The notes: generated from the sequence alone by a model not told the origin. Shown: positions 49,948 through 58,922, counted from the first letter of the stretch. The stretch: 64,000 bases of DNA from an uncultured Eubacteriales bacterium (GCA_902765395.1 CACWZP010000012.1:35193-99192), one strand, 5' to 3'. A program made the numbers and translations.

Positions 49948-52380
49948 ATGGCCAGAAAGAAGAAGGAAGAACCGGTCGTTCGCAAGCCGGAGGAGATCAT
50001 CCAGCGCACCATGGAGGACGTGATGCACGAATCCATGATGCCCTATTCGGAGCACGTCATACTGGAGCGCGCGCTGCCGAGGGTGGAGGACGGCCTGAAG
50101 CCCGTGCAGCGGCGCATACTGTTCACGATGCACGAGCTGGGCAACACCCCCGACAAGCCCCACCGCAAGTGCGCCCGCATCGTGGGCGACTGCCTGGGCA
50201 AATACCATCCCCACGGCGACAGCTCCGTCTACGACGCGCTGGCCCGCATGGCCCAGCCCTTCGTGATGCGCGCCATGCTGGTGGACGGCCACGGCAACTT
50301 CGGCTCCATCGACGGCGACAGCCCCGCCGCCATGCGTTATACCGAGGCACGCATGACCGAGGCCGCCATGGCCATGCTCAAGGACATCGAGAAGGACACG
50401 GTGGGCTTCCACCTGAACTTTGACGACACCCAGAAGGAGCCGGACCTGCTGCCCGCCCGCTTCCCGAATCTGCTGGTGAACGGCGCCAACGGCATCGCCG
50501 TGGGCCTGGCCACGTCCATCCCGCCCCACAACCTGGGGGAGGCCATCGACGCCACCATTGCCCAGATCGACAAGCCGAAGATCACCACCGAGGAATTGAT
50601 GCAGATCATGCCCGCCCCGGATTTTCCCACCGGCGGCGTGCTGGCCCGGGACGGCGAGCTCGTCCAGGCCTATGAGACGGGCCGGGGCAAGCTGAAGGTG
50701 CGCGCCAAGGTGCACATCGAGGACGGCAGCGCCGGCCGCCGGCTGATCGTGGTGGACGAGGTGCCCTACCAGGTGAACAAGGCCGCGATGCTGGAAAAGG
50801 TGCTGCGCGTCAGCGAGGAGAAGAAGGGCATCTTCTCCGGCATCTACGACATCCGCGACGAATCCGACCGCATGGGCATGCGCGCCGTGGTGGAGGTCCG
50901 CAAGGACGCCGACCCGGAGAAGATCCTGAACGCGCTGTACAAGTACACCGATTTCCAGGTCACCTTCGGCGTGAACATGGTGGCCATCGCCGAGGGCAAG
51001 CCCCGGCAGATGGGCATCAAACAGATGATCGGCTACTACATCAACCACCAGAAGGACGTGGTCACCCGGCGCACGAAGTACGACCTGCAGCAGGCCGAGG
51101 CCCGCGCCCACATCCTGGAGGGCCTGATCATCGCCGTGGACAACCTGGACGAGGTCATTCGTCTTATCCGCGGCAGCAAGACCCCGAAGGAGGCCAGGGA
51201 CAAGCTGATGGAGCGCTTCGCGCTCACCCAGATCCAGGCCCAGGCCATACTGGACATGCGCCTGCAGCGGCTGACCAACCTGGAGGTGCTGTCCCTCAAA
51301 AACGAGTATGCCGAGCTGGAAAAGCTGATCGCCAACCTGAAGGCCATCCTTGGCAGCGAGCGCAAGCTGATGAGCGTCATCAAGAAGGAGCTCATGGAGG
51401 TTCGCGCGAAGTTCGCCGACGAGCGCCGCACCCAGCTGGTGGATTCCTTCGAGGAGATCGTCATCGAGGAAGAGAAGCCCGTGGCCGACGAGACCGTGGT
51501 GATCCTCACCCAGGCGGGCTTCGTCAAGCGCATGGCCCCCAAGGCCTTCGACAAGGCCGTCGCCGCCGGCGAGTTCACCGACCTGCCGCGCCAGGCCATC
51601 CGCACCATGACGGATTCCAAGCTGCTGTTCTTCACCGACGTGGGCAACTGCTACAGCCTGATGGCCGAGAAGGTGGCCGAGGCCAGCCGCGCCAAGGAGC
51701 GCGGGCTGCCGCTGGGCGGTGTGCTGGCAGGGCTGGAGAACGACGAGAGCCTGGTGGCGCTGATCGACTCCGGTGACTGGTCCGGCGAATTGATGTTCGT
51801 GACCCGCAAGGGCCTCATCAAGCGCACAGCCCTGGAGGAGTACAACGTGCGCAAGTCGAGGTTCGCCTGCCTGAACCTGAAAAACGGCGACCGGCTGCTG
51901 GACGTGAAGCGGCCGGAGGGCTGCGCCAGCGTGCTGCTGCTCACCAAGGGCGGCATGGCCATCCACTTCGCCGTGGAGGACGTCTCGCTGATCGGCCGCA
52001 CCGCCGCGGGCGTGAAGGCCATGAGCCTGGCCGCGGACGACGAGATCGCCTTCTGCTTCGCGCACAACAGCGAGGGCGAGGTCATCATGGTGTCCGACAT
52101 GGGCTACATGAAGCGCTGCTTCCTGTTCGATTTCGAGCGCCAGGCCCGCGGCGGCAAGGGCGTCAAGGCCTTCAACTTCCTGAAGAACGGCTCCAATGGC
52201 AACTATCTGGCCGGGGCGCTGGACGTGCGGGAGGCCTACAACTTCTCCATCGTCCAGAAGAACGGCACGCGCACCACCTTCAACACCGAGGACGTGGCCA
52301 TCGAGCCGCGCTCCGGCCGCGGCCAGCCCTATGCCGTGGTGGTGATGGACGACGTGGTGGTGGACCTGGTGAAGGCATGA
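49948..52380 (+). CDS. parC: Type IIA topoisomerase A subunit (topoisomerase IV ParC / GyrA-like)
   Basis: 810 residues. Catalytic Tyr131 in MRYTEARM; the quinolone region is [17 protein letters not shown], with Ser92 and Asp96 equivalent to E. coli GyrA Ser83 and Asp87, so a sensitive type. The coiled coil with [17 protein letters not shown] and the [16 protein letters not shown] gate are present. The C-terminal pinwheel holds [11 protein letters not shown], one residue off the gyrase QRRGGKG box, so GyrA-like activity cannot be excluded. AAGGAG lies before the ATG at 49948. Confidence 0.9.
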   Translation: MARKKKEEPVVRKPEEIIQRTMEDVMHESMMPYSEHVILERALPRVEDGLKPVQRRILFTMHELGNTPDKPHRKCARIVGDCLGKYHPHGDSSVYDALARMAQPFVMRAMLVDGHGNFGSIDGDSPAAMRYTEARMTEAAMAMLKDIEKDTVGFHLNFDDTQKEPDLLPARFPNLLVNGANGIAVGLATSIPPHNLGEAIDATIAQIDKPKITTEELMQIMPAPDFPTGGVLARDGELVQAYETGRGKLKVRAKVHIEDGSAGRRLIVVDEVPYQVNKAAMLEKVLRVSEEKKGIFSGIYDIRDESDRMGMRAVVEVRKDADPEKILNALYKYTDFQVTFGVNMVAIAEGKPRQMGIKQMIGYYINHQKDVVTRRTKYDLQQAEARAHILEGLIIAVDNLDEVIRLIRGSKTPKEARDKLMERFALTQIQAQAILDMRLQRLTNLEVLSLKNEYAELEKLIANLKAILGSERKLMSVIKKELMEVRAKFADERRTQLVDSFEEIVIEEEKPVADETVVILTQAGFVKRMAPKAFDKAVAAGEFTDLPRQAIRTMTDSKLLFFTDVGNCYSLMAEKVAEASRAKERGLPLGGVLAGLENDESLVALIDSGDWSGELMFVTRKGLIKRTALEEYNVRKSRFACLNLKNGDRLLDVKRPEGCASVLLLTKGGMAIHFAVEDVSLIGRTAAGVKAMSLAADDEIAFCFAHNSEGEVIMVSDMGYMKRCFLFDFERQARGGKGVKAFNFLKNGSNGNYLAGALDVREAYNFSIVQKNGTRTTFNTEDVAIEPRSGRGQPYAVVVMDDVVVDLVKA

Positions 52381-52394
52381 CGATGTGAAAAAAC

Positions 52395-52425
52395 AACCCC
52401 GGAAGCGCTTGCTTCCGGGGTTTTC
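52395..52425. terminator. Bidirectional terminator between parC and the SH3 protein gene
   Basis: AACCCCGGAAGC-GCTT-GCTTCCGGGGTT followed by TT. Confidence 0.9.
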
Positions 52426-52435
52426 CGTATGCAGC

Positions 52436-52960
52436 TCACTTCACCTTTTTCAGGTACTTGGCGGAGACCCAGCCGGAGCCGCCCTTGTAGGTGATGAACA
52501 CCCAGCTGCCCTTCTGCTTCATGACGGCCACCTTCGTGCCGGCCTTCAGCTTCGTGCGGATATAGCCCTTTTCCACGGAGGGTTGCGAGCGCACGCGCAG
52601 GTTGACGGTGGTCTTGTAGTGGTTGGAGACCGATATGGAGGACTTTCTGCCGCTGTTGGTGGAGTTGGAGACGGAGCTGAGGTACTTGCGATAGACGTAG
52701 CCGGTGACCACCTTGTCGGTGCTCTTCTTGTAGTACTTCACCTTGTACCAGCCGTTGGACTGGGACACATAGGTCACCACGGCACCCTTGCTCAGCTTCG
52801 CCAGGCTCTTGTAGCTGCTGCTGGGGCCTTCGCGCAGGTTCACCCGGTTCGCGTTGCAGTAATAATTACCGGCAGCCTGCGCCGCCAGGGGCAGACCGGC
52901 CAACAGCGCCACGACCAGCGCCAGAACGACCCACCGCTTGATTGCCTTTGCAAAGCTCAT
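52436..52960 (-). CDS. Secreted protein with two bacterial SH3 domains
   Basis: 174 residues from the ATG at 52960, 6 bases after AAGGAGG. Signal peptide (about 1-30, ending AQA-AG), then two SH3b domains: NRVNLREGPSSSYKSLAKL to KYL (about 38-98) and TVNLRVRSQPSVEKGYIRTK to KYLKKVK (about 117-173), joined by a Ser-rich linker. SH3b domains bind peptidoglycan, so it probably sits in the wall. No catalytic domain is attached; a targeting or structural role is inferred. Own consensus promoter. Confidence 0.88.
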   Translation of the reverse strand: MSFAKAIKRWVVLALVVALLAGLPLAAQAAGNYYCNANRVNLREGPSSSYKSLAKLSKGAVVTYVSQSNGWYKVKYYKKSTDKVVTGYVYRKYLSSVSNSTNSGRKSSISVSNHYKTTVNLRVRSQPSVEKGYIRTKLKAGTKVAVMKQKGSWVFITYKGGSGWVSAKYLKKVK

Positions 52961-53016
52961 ATCCAATCCTCCTTATGAGCGGGGCATACTTCACCCCGCA
53001 TGAATCGCTTAATATT

Positions 53017-53045
53017 ATTATAATGCTATGACACATTCTTGTCAA
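53017..53045 (-). promoter_or_regulatory. Consensus promoter of the SH3 protein gene
   Basis: Minus-strand TTGACA and TATAAT, both perfect, 17-bp spacer. A GCGGGG/CCCCGC hairpin lies in the 5' leader before the ribosome site. Confidence 0.88.
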
Positions 53046-53086
53046 GATGTCCTGCGAATTCTGTCATAATTTTACGGATGAACGCG

Positions 53087-53114
53087 AAAAATGCGCGGGA
53101 CGCTCTCGTCCCGC
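53087..53114 (-). terminator. Terminator of cysS
   Basis: Minus-strand GCGGGACG-AGAG-CGTCCCGC followed by GCATTTTT. Confidence 0.8.
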
Positions 53115-53130
53115 ACCGTATTTGTTTCAA

Positions 53131-54549
53131 TCAGGCCTTCTTCACCTTCGGGCCCTTGGGGGTGTCCTCGATCACATAGCCCTTTTCCAGCACCTCCGCG
53201 CGGATGCGGTCGGCCTCGGCGAAGTCCCTGGCCTTCTTGGCGTCCACGCGGGCCTGCACAAGCGCCTTGATCTCCTCGGGCACGGTGTCGGCCTCCTTCA
53301 TCAGAAGCCCCAGCACCTCGTGGGCCATCACGTTCAGCGTGTCCAGGCCCGCCTGGATGGCGGCGGCGCAGGGCTGCTTGGCGTCGGCGAGGGAGGTGTT
53401 CATGTCGCGCACGTACTCGAACAGCACGCCCATGGCCTCGCTGGTGTTCAGGTCGTCGCACATGGCGTTGTCAAACTGGTCGATGAAGCCCTTGCCGCGC
53501 TCGATAAAGGCCTTCTCCTCGTCGTTCAGCTCGCGCTGGGCCGCGTGCTCCAGGGCGAAGGCGGCGTTGTCACGGGCGGTGTACAGCCGCTCCAGCCCGG
53601 CCTTGGCCTGCTCCATCAGGTCGCGGGAGAAGTTGATGGGGCTGCGGTACTGGGCCGACAGCATGAACATGCGCACGACCTCGGGGTCGAACTCCTTTGA
53701 GATGTCCCGCACGGTGAAGAAGTTGCCGGCAGACTTGCTCATCTTCTTGTTGTCCACGTTGATGTGGCCGTTATGCATCCAATACTTGGCAAACGGCTTG
53801 CCCGTGGCGCCCTCGGACTGAGCGATCTCGTTTTCGTGGTGAGGGAAGATCAGATCCACGCCGCCGCAGTGGATGTCGAAGGTCTCACCCAAGTACTTCA
53901 TGCTCATGGCCGAGCACTCGATGTGCCAGCCGGGACGGCCCTCGCCCCAGGGGCTCTTCCAGAAGGGCTCGCCGGGCTTCCTGGCCTTCCACAGGGCAAA
54001 GTCCATGGGATGCTGCTTGTTTTCGTCGATGTCGATGCGCGCGCCGGACTCCAGGTCGTCCAGGTCCTGGCCGATCAGGCGGCCGTAGTTGCTGCGCCAG
54101 GCCTGGGTGTCGAAGTACACGTCGCCATTGTCGGCTTTGTAGGCCAGACCCTTGGACTCCAGCTTCTTGATGAGACCGATGATCTCGCCGATGTGCTTCG
54201 TGGCCCGGGGATGCACGTCCGCCTTTTCCACGCCGATGGCCGCCGCGTCCTTGAAATACTCGGCGATGTACTTTTCCGCGATGGCCTCCACGGTGGTGCC
54301 TTCCTCGTTGGCCCGCTTGATCATCTTGTCGTCGATGTCGGTGAAGTTCTGCACGAAGGTGACCTCATAGCCCAGGTGCTTCATGAACCGGCGCAGGGTG
54401 TCGAAGATGATGAAGGGGCGGGCGTTGCCGATGTGGAAATAGTTGTACACGGTGGGTCCGCAGGCGTAGATGCCGCACTTGCCCTCGTGCACCGGCACAA
54501 AGGGCTCCTTTTTCCGGGACAGGGTGTTGTAGATCATCATCTGTTTCAT
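53131..54549 (-). CDS. cysS: Cysteinyl-tRNA synthetase
   Basis: 472 residues. Class I signatures: the HIGH motif as YFHIGNARP (about 38-46), zinc-ligand cysteines in GIYACGPTVYN and the ECSAMS segment with the HCGGVDLIFPHHENE motif, and KMSKS (KKMSKSAGNF, about 268-277). It charges tRNA-Cys with cysteine; a tRNA-Cys gene lies at 46632. GGAGGT is 7 bases before the ATG at 54549. Length and motifs are normal for the family. Confidence 0.97.
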   Translation of the reverse strand: MKQMMIYNTLSRKKEPFVPVHEGKCGIYACGPTVYNYFHIGNARPFIIFDTLRRFMKHLGYEVTFVQNFTDIDDKMIKRANEEGTTVEAIAEKYIAEYFKDAAAIGVEKADVHPRATKHIGEIIGLIKKLESKGLAYKADNGDVYFDTQAWRSNYGRLIGQDLDDLESGARIDIDENKQHPMDFALWKARKPGEPFWKSPWGEGRPGWHIECSAMSMKYLGETFDIHCGGVDLIFPHHENEIAQSEGATGKPFAKYWMHNGHINVDNKKMSKSAGNFFTVRDISKEFDPEVVRMFMLSAQYRSPINFSRDLMEQAKAGLERLYTARDNAAFALEHAAQRELNDEEKAFIERGKGFIDQFDNAMCDDLNTSEAMGVLFEYVRDMNTSLADAKQPCAAAIQAGLDTLNVMAHEVLGLLMKEADTVPEEIKALVQARVDAKKARDFAEADRIRAEVLEKGYVIEDTPKGPKVKKA

Positions 54550-54649
54550 GGCTCATACCTCCGATACAAAGCGGGCAGTTTCAAATACAGATATTATAGT
54601 GATTCCGCCGCCCAGCGTCAAGATGAAGCGGGTAAATTCTGCCGGGGCG

Positions 54650-54678
54650 TTGCGGGAAGAATTGTTTTCGTGTATACT
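54650..54678 (+). promoter_or_regulatory. Promoter of the WYL/DUF3795/GyrI-like operon
   Basis: TTGCGG and TATACT with a 17-bp spacer, 56 bp before the ATG. Confidence 0.55.
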
Positions 54679-54733
54679 GAACATGACATACAGATGTCTT
54701 GTTTGATGTTGTACAATCGGGGCGTGATGGAAG

Positions 54734-55648
54734 ATGAAGCTTGGCAGGATGATCGGCATACTCGCGATGCTGCTCCAGCGGGACAGCGTCACCGCGCCGG
54801 AGCTGGCGCGGCGCTTCGAGGTCTCCCGCCGGACCATCCAGCGGGACGTGGACGCCTTGTGCCGCGCGGGCATTCCCATCGCCTCCCGGCAGGGCTCTGG
54901 CGGCGGCTTCTCCGTCATGGAGGGCTACCGGGTGGACCGGGCGCTGCTCACCAGCCCGGACATGCGGGCGATCCTGGCGGGCCTTCGGAGCCTGGACAGC
55001 GTCAGCGGCACCCGGCGCTACGCCCAGCTGATGGAAAAGCTGTCCCCGGGCTCGTCCCGGCTGGTTCCCGGGAGCGACAGCATCCTCATCAACCTGGCGG
55101 GCTGGTACAGGGAGCCGCTGTCGGAGAAGATCGCCCTGCTGGAGACCGCCATCGACGCAGGCCTCCTGGCACGGTTCCACTACTACGCCCCCTCCGGCGA
55201 GAGCGAGCGAGAGATCGAACCCTATTACATCCTGTTCCAGTGGGGCAGCTGGTACGTCCACGGCTGGTGCCGCGACCGGCGGGACTGGCGGCTCTTCAAG
55301 CTGAACCGGCTGGCTGAACTGCGGCTGGGGGAGGCGTTTGAGAAGCGGGACGCGCCCTGGCCGGATCTGTCCGCCAACCGCGTGTTCCCGGAGCGCTTCC
55401 GGGTGAAGGCGCTGATCGAACCGCGCCTGCGCTGGCGGCTGGTGGAGGAATACGGCCCGGAGTGCTATGCGGTGCAGCCGGATGGGCGGCTGCTGTTCGA
55501 GGGCGGCTTTGCCGACCGGGACAACGCCGTCACGTGGCTTCTGTCCTTTGAGGACGGCGCCCAGCTACTGGAGCCGGAGGAGCTGCGGACGGAGATGGGA
55601 AGGATTGCGGGGCGGCTCATGGAGATATACAACGGGAGAGGGGAATGA
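54734..55648 (+). CDS. WYL-domain transcriptional regulator (YafY-like)
   Basis: 304 residues. N-terminal HTH (MIGILAMLLQRDSVTAPELA, then FEVSRRTIQRDVDALCRAGI), WYL domain (LLARFHYYAPSGESEREIEPYYILFQWGSWYVHGWC, read in two parts) and C-terminal WCX-type region. Heads a three-gene unit: its stop overlaps the next ATG by 4 bp. YafY-type regulators beside GyrI-like proteins are a common arrangement, so it may respond to the same small molecule. Its own promoter region is shared with divergent cysS. Confidence 0.92.
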   Translation: MKLGRMIGILAMLLQRDSVTAPELARRFEVSRRTIQRDVDALCRAGIPIASRQGSGGGFSVMEGYRVDRALLTSPDMRAILAGLRSLDSVSGTRRYAQLMEKLSPGSSRLVPGSDSILINLAGWYREPLSEKIALLETAIDAGLLARFHYYAPSGESEREIEPYYILFQWGSWYVHGWCRDRRDWRLFKLNRLAELRLGEAFEKRDAPWPDLSANRVFPERFRVKALIEPRLRWRLVEEYGPECYAVQPDGRLLFEGGFADRDNAVTWLLSFEDGAQLLEPEELRTEMGRIAGRLMEIYNGRGE

Positions 55649-56277
55649 CCATGCGATACGATTGGATGGATGAATACCTGATGGGCAAGCGGGCCGTGAC
55701 CAAGGACCTGCAGGCGGAGTGGAACTGGATCCGATACAAGATCGGGGACAGGATGTTCGCGGCGATCCTGCTGGACGACAATGACAATAAGCCGGTCTAC
55801 ATCAACCTGAAGCTGGAGCCGGCGGAGGGGGAGTTCCTGCGCGGCCAGTATGCCGACATCATCCCCGGCTACTACTCCGACAAGCGCTGCTGGAATTCGG
55901 TGATGCCGGACGGAGAGGTGCCGGACGAGCTGCTCAGGGGGCTGCTGGACAAGTCCTACAGCCTGGTGCTGAAGGGCTTTCCCAAGAAGAAACAGCGGGA
56001 GATCCTGGGGCTTTCCGCGTGCGGGGCGGACTGTTCGACCTGCTACTGCAAGGACCTGTGCGCGGGCTGCAACGAGGCCTGCGGGAAGGTGTTTCACATG
56101 CGGGACGGCGCGACATGCCCGATCTACGCCTGCTGCGTGGGCAAACGCCGCTTCGCCACCTGCGGCGACTGCCCGGATGCGCCTTGCGGCCTCTGGCGGT
56201 CGGAGCGCGACCCCAGCTATTCCGACGAGCAATTTGAGGACAGCATCCGCGAGCGGCTGCGCAATTTGAAGGGGTGA
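55645..56277 (+). CDS. MmcQ/YjbR-like domain fused to a Cys-rich DUF3795 domain
   Basis: 210 residues. Residues 1-118 match the MmcQ/YjbR (CyaY-like fold) family (YDWMDEYLMGKRAVTKDL, RCWNSVMPDGEVPDELLRGL). Residues 125-190 are Cys-rich (CGADCSTCYCKDLCAGC, CPIYACCVGK, CGDCPDAPCG), like DUF3795, probably zinc or iron binding. Function unknown; a stress or metal role is only a guess. It overlaps the WYL regulator by 4 bp and precedes the GyrI-like gene by 4 bp. Confidence 0.82.
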   Translation: MTMRYDWMDEYLMGKRAVTKDLQAEWNWIRYKIGDRMFAAILLDDNDNKPVYINLKLEPAEGEFLRGQYADIIPGYYSDKRCWNSVMPDGEVPDELLRGLLDKSYSLVLKGFPKKKQREILGLSACGADCSTCYCKDLCAGCNEACGKVFHMRDGATCPIYACCVGKRRFATCGDCPDAPCGLWRSERDPSYSDEQFEDSIRERLRNLKG

Positions 56278-56281
56278 GCTT

Positions 56282-56941
56282 GTGGCGTTCGACTTCAAGA
56301 GGGCTTATAAACAGTTGTATCAGCCCGGGCGGGAGCCAGCTCTGGTCTACGTGCCCGGGATGAATTATGTGGCCGTCGAGGGCCGGGGCGATCCCAACGA
56401 TCCCGCGGGGGAATACGCCCGGGCGCTGGCGGTGCTGTATGCCGTGTCCTACACGATCAAGATGAGCAAGACGGGAACGCGTCGCATCGACGGCTATTTC
56501 GACTACGTGGTGCCGCCGCTGGAGGGCTTCTGGTGGCAGGACGGCGCCGCCGGCGTGGACTATTCCCGCAAGGCGGACTTTCGCTGGGTTTCCGCGATCC
56601 GCCTGCCGGATTTTGTGAAACAGGCGGATTTCGACTGGGCGGTGGGGAAAGCGTCCCGCAAGAAGGGGCTGGACTGCTCGGGGGCGAAGCTGATGACCGT
56701 CGAGGAGGGCCTGTGCGCCCAGGTGATGCACATGGGCCTCTATGACGACGAGCCGGCCACCATCAAAAGGCTCCACGACTTCATCGAAAAAAGCGGCTGC
56801 GCCGAGGACTTCACGCCCAAAGCTGAAAACCGTGATCCGCTTGCCGGTGAGGCGGGTATGAAAGCTCATCACGGAAGCCTGCGGGACGTACGCAACGATG
56901 CCAATAAACAGCGTACAGATCCTTGGCTTCGCTCAGGATGA
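56282..56941 (+). CDS. GyrI-like small-molecule-binding protein, C-terminal deletion and frameshift
   Basis: 219 codons from a GTG start. The first about 175 residues are a normal GyrI-like domain (YVPGMNYVAVEGRGDPND, YAVSYTIKMSK, WQDGAAGVDYSRKADFRWVS, then IKRLHDFIEKSGCAEDFTP). After FTP the frame reads KAENRDPLAGE and runs through a repeat. In the neighbouring frame the same DNA reads PKLKTVIRLPVRRV and stops at 56859-56861, which is how these proteins normally end. The segment usually lying between (HHEIYLSDPRR-like) is missing, so a non-multiple-of-3 deletion joined the two parts. Function of the truncated product doubtful. Confidence 0.8.
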   Translation: MAFDFKRAYKQLYQPGREPALVYVPGMNYVAVEGRGDPNDPAGEYARALAVLYAVSYTIKMSKTGTRRIDGYFDYVVPPLEGFWWQDGAAGVDYSRKADFRWVSAIRLPDFVKQADFDWAVGKASRKKGLDCSGAKLMTVEEGLCAQVMHMGLYDDEPATIKRLHDFIEKSGCAEDFTPKAENRDPLAGEAGMKAHHGSLRDVRNDANKQRTDPWLRSG

Positions 56942-56986
56942 CACCGTTACGCGTCGTTGTCATCCTGAGCGGAGCGAAGGATCTGT
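56915..56986. repeat. Inverted pair of CAGATCCTTCGCTCAGGATGACA-type repeats
   Basis: Two oppositely oriented copies, ACAGATCCTTGGCTTCGC on the left and GCGAAGGATCTGT on the right, can fold into a long stem with the loop ACCGTTACGCGTCGT. Related single copies occur near 46791 and, weakly, 25247. Widespread intergenic repeat type in gut Clostridia (from general knowledge). Confidence 0.7.
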
Positions 56987-57055
56987 CTGTTTCATTGACC
57001 CACTGCATGCAAGAGAAGCCTTTGGATCATTCCTTTCCAACGTTTTCTGTGAAGT

Positions 57056-57091
57056 GTAAAAAACGACCCGCCGCGACTTGATCGCGGCGGG
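57056..57091 (-). terminator. Terminator of the degenerate Nudix gene
   Basis: CCCGCCGCGA pairs with TCGCGGCGGG (loop of 5); on the minus strand followed by TCGTTTTTT. Confidence 0.85.
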
Positions 57092-57096
57092 CTTTC

Positions 57097-57522
57097 TCAT
57101 GCCGTCAGGCTCTTCTTGTAGATCTTGTACGCCTCGTCCAGCAGGGGCTTGTCGCCCTCGTAGGTCAGCATCTCCCGGGCCTTGTCCACGGGATAGTAGC
57201 TGCCGTTCAGGAAGCCCTGGTCGTAGGACACGTGGAAACTCTTGTCCAGCGCCCGCATGGCGAACCACTGGATGCGGTTGCTGATATCCCGCCCGCGGCT
57301 CTCGGAGAAGAAGTCGTAGCGGGTGTTGCCCGCGATGCCGATGATCTCGGCGTGGATGCCGGCCTCGTCCTCCACGCGCCAGAGCGCCACGTCGTTGGAA
57401 CGGTTGCAGCTGCGAATGACGCCCTTGGGCATCACCCACTCGCCCCGGTCGCTCATCAGCAGGAAAACCTCATCCTCATAGAACACAATGCCGCCCGCAC
57501 AATTGCGAATCGCACCAGCCAT
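57097..57522 (-). CDS. Nudix-fold protein with a degenerate Nudix box
   Basis: 141 residues. N terminus AGGIVFYEDEVFLLMSDRGEW and MPKGVIRSCNRSNDVALWRV fit a Nudix fold, but where the box needs G-x5-E-x7-REUxEExGU it reads GVIRSCN, RSNDVAL, WRVEDEAGI. The Glu after G-x5 is Asn and the RE pair is WR, so metal-binding residues are missing. It may be a binding rather than hydrolytic protein. Promoter at 57552-57580; divergent from the sirtuin gene. Confidence 0.82.
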   Translation of the reverse strand: MAGAIRNCAGGIVFYEDEVFLLMSDRGEWVMPKGVIRSCNRSNDVALWRVEDEAGIHAEIIGIAGNTRYDFFSESRGRDISNRIQWFAMRALDKSFHVSYDQGFLNGSYYPVDKAREMLTYEGDKPLLDEAYKIYKKSLTA

Positions 57523-57551
57523 AGCGAATCACCTTCCTTTATGACTACGCT

Positions 57552-57580
57552 ATGATAGCACAAACCGGCCAAAAATGCAA
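57552..57580 (-). promoter_or_regulatory. Promoter of the degenerate Nudix gene
   Basis: Minus-strand TTGCAT and TATCAT with a 17-bp spacer. Confidence 0.5.
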
Positions 57581-57631
57581 ATGCCAATATGCGACAGGGC
57601 CAAAAACCGCCCCATTTGCGCGCTTTTTGGG

Positions 57632-57660
57632 TGGACAAAGGGCGGGAATAATGCTAATAT
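57632..57660 (+). promoter_or_regulatory. Promoter of the sirtuin operon
   Basis: TGGACA and TAATAT with a 17-bp spacer. Confidence 0.4.
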
Positions 57661-57721
57661 TATGTAGGGGCGGCGCTGCGTCGCGCGCCCCAAATGAACT
57701 ATCACAAAGGAGGCCACCCCT

Positions 57722-58432
57722 ATGAACGAGACCCTGGCGAAGTGGATCGGCGAGAGCGAGCGCATCGTGTTCTTTGGCGGCGCGGGCGTCTCCACCGAGA
57801 GCGGCATCCCCGACTTCCGGAGCGTGGACGGCCTCTACAACCAACAGTACGACTACCCGCCGGAGACCATATTGAGCCACACCTTCTTCATGCGCAGGCC
57901 CGAGGAGTTCTTCCGGTTCTACCGCAACAAGATGCTCTTTCCCAACGCCCAGCCCAACGCGGCCCATAAAAAGCTGGCCCAGTGGGAGGCGGAGGGCCGA
58001 CTGTCCGCCGTGGTGACCCAGAACATCGACGGTCTGCACCAAAAGGCCGGGTCGAAGACGGTCTACGAGCTGCACGGTTCGGTGCTGCGCAACCACTGCA
58101 TGCGCTGCGGCCGTCCTTACAGCATGGAGGACGTGATGAACTCCACAGGCGTGCCCCGGTGCGCATGCGGCGGCATCATCAAGCCGGACGTGGTGCTGTA
58201 CGAGGAATCGCTGGACGACGAGACCGTGACCCGCGCCTGCATGGCCATCGAGCAGGCCGACATGCTCATCATCGGCGGCACGTCGCTGAGCGTCTATCCC
58301 GCGGCGGGGTTCATCGACCTGTACCGCGGCCACAGGCTGGTGCTGGTGAACATGAGCGCCACGCCCAGGGACGCACGGGCGGACCTGATCGTGCGCGACC
58401 CCATCGGCAAGGCCTTCTCGGAGCTTCCGTAG
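57722..58432 (+). CDS. NAD-dependent protein deacylase (sirtuin, Sir2 family)
   Basis: 236 residues. Sirtuin motifs: GGAGVSTESGIPDFRS (18-34), TQNIDGLHQKAG, catalytic His in YELHGSVLRN, zinc cysteines CMRC and CAC, then GIIKPDVVLYEESLDD and GGTSLSVYPAAGF. It removes acyl groups from lysines using NAD+. AAAGGAGG lies before the ATG. Head of a compact run (sirtuin, deoxyinosine glycosylase, pyrimidine phosphorylase, CPBP-like) with junctions of 1 bp, a 4-bp overlap and 3 bp. Confidence 0.95.
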   Translation: MNETLAKWIGESERIVFFGGAGVSTESGIPDFRSVDGLYNQQYDYPPETILSHTFFMRRPEEFFRFYRNKMLFPNAQPNAAHKKLAQWEAEGRLSAVVTQNIDGLHQKAGSKTVYELHGSVLRNHCMRCGRPYSMEDVMNSTGVPRCACGGIIKPDVVLYEESLDDETVTRACMAIEQADMLIIGGTSLSVYPAAGFIDLYRGHRLVLVNMSATPRDARADLIVRDPIGKAFSELP

Positions 58433-58433
58433 C

Positions 58434-58922
58434 ATGGCGGAGCGCATCATCGCCTTCCCTCCGGTGGCCCCGCCCGGGGCGCGGCTGCTGATTCTGGGAA
58501 GCATGCCCAGCGTGGAGTCCCTGAACCAGGGCTTTTACTACGCCCACCCGCGAAACGCCTTCTGGCGCATCCTGGCGGAGGTGTACGCAGAACCCTTCCC
58601 GGAGGACATCCCCGGCAGGATCGCGCTGCTGGAAAGGCACGGCATCGCCCTGTGGGACGTGCTGCACAGCTGCCAGCGACAGGGCTCGCTGGACAGCGCC
58701 ATCCGCGAGGCGGAGATCAACGATTTCGCGGGCCTGTTTGACAGGTGCCCCGGCATCGAAAGGGTCCTGTTCAACGGCGCGACGGCGCACGATCTGTTTG
58801 TGAAGCACGCCGCCCGATACCTTGACGGTCGGCAGTGGGCGCGCATGCCCTCCACCAGTCCGGCGTATACACTATCCTATGAAAGGAAACTCGCGCAATG
58901 GCGCGATGGGCTGACACTATGA
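58434..58922 (+). CDS. DNA-deoxyinosine glycosylase (uracil-DNA glycosylase superfamily)
   Basis: 162 residues. LLILGSMPSVESLNQGFYYAHPRNAFW resembles the N-terminal active-site region of the deoxyinosine glycosylase family (read here in two motifs, GSMPS and YYAHPRNAFW), with IALWDVLHSCQRQGSLDSAI next and FNGATAHDLF and PSTSPAYT at the C terminus, where uracil-DNA glycosylases bind DNA. It removes hypoxanthine from deaminated DNA. 1 bp after the sirtuin stop; its stop overlaps the next ATG. Confidence 0.88.
   Translation: MAERIIAFPPVAPPGARLLILGSMPSVESLNQGFYYAHPRNAFWRILAEVYAEPFPEDIPGRIALLERHGIALWDVLHSCQRQGSLDSAIREAEINDFAGLFDRCPGIERVLFNGATAHDLFVKHAARYLDGRQWARMPSTSPAYTLSYERKLAQWRDGLTL

Noticed and set aside
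47774-52380. gyrB-gyrA pair marking the replication origin
   Set aside because: No dnaA, dnaN, recF or DnaA-box cluster nearby; features fit a parE/parC-type locus.
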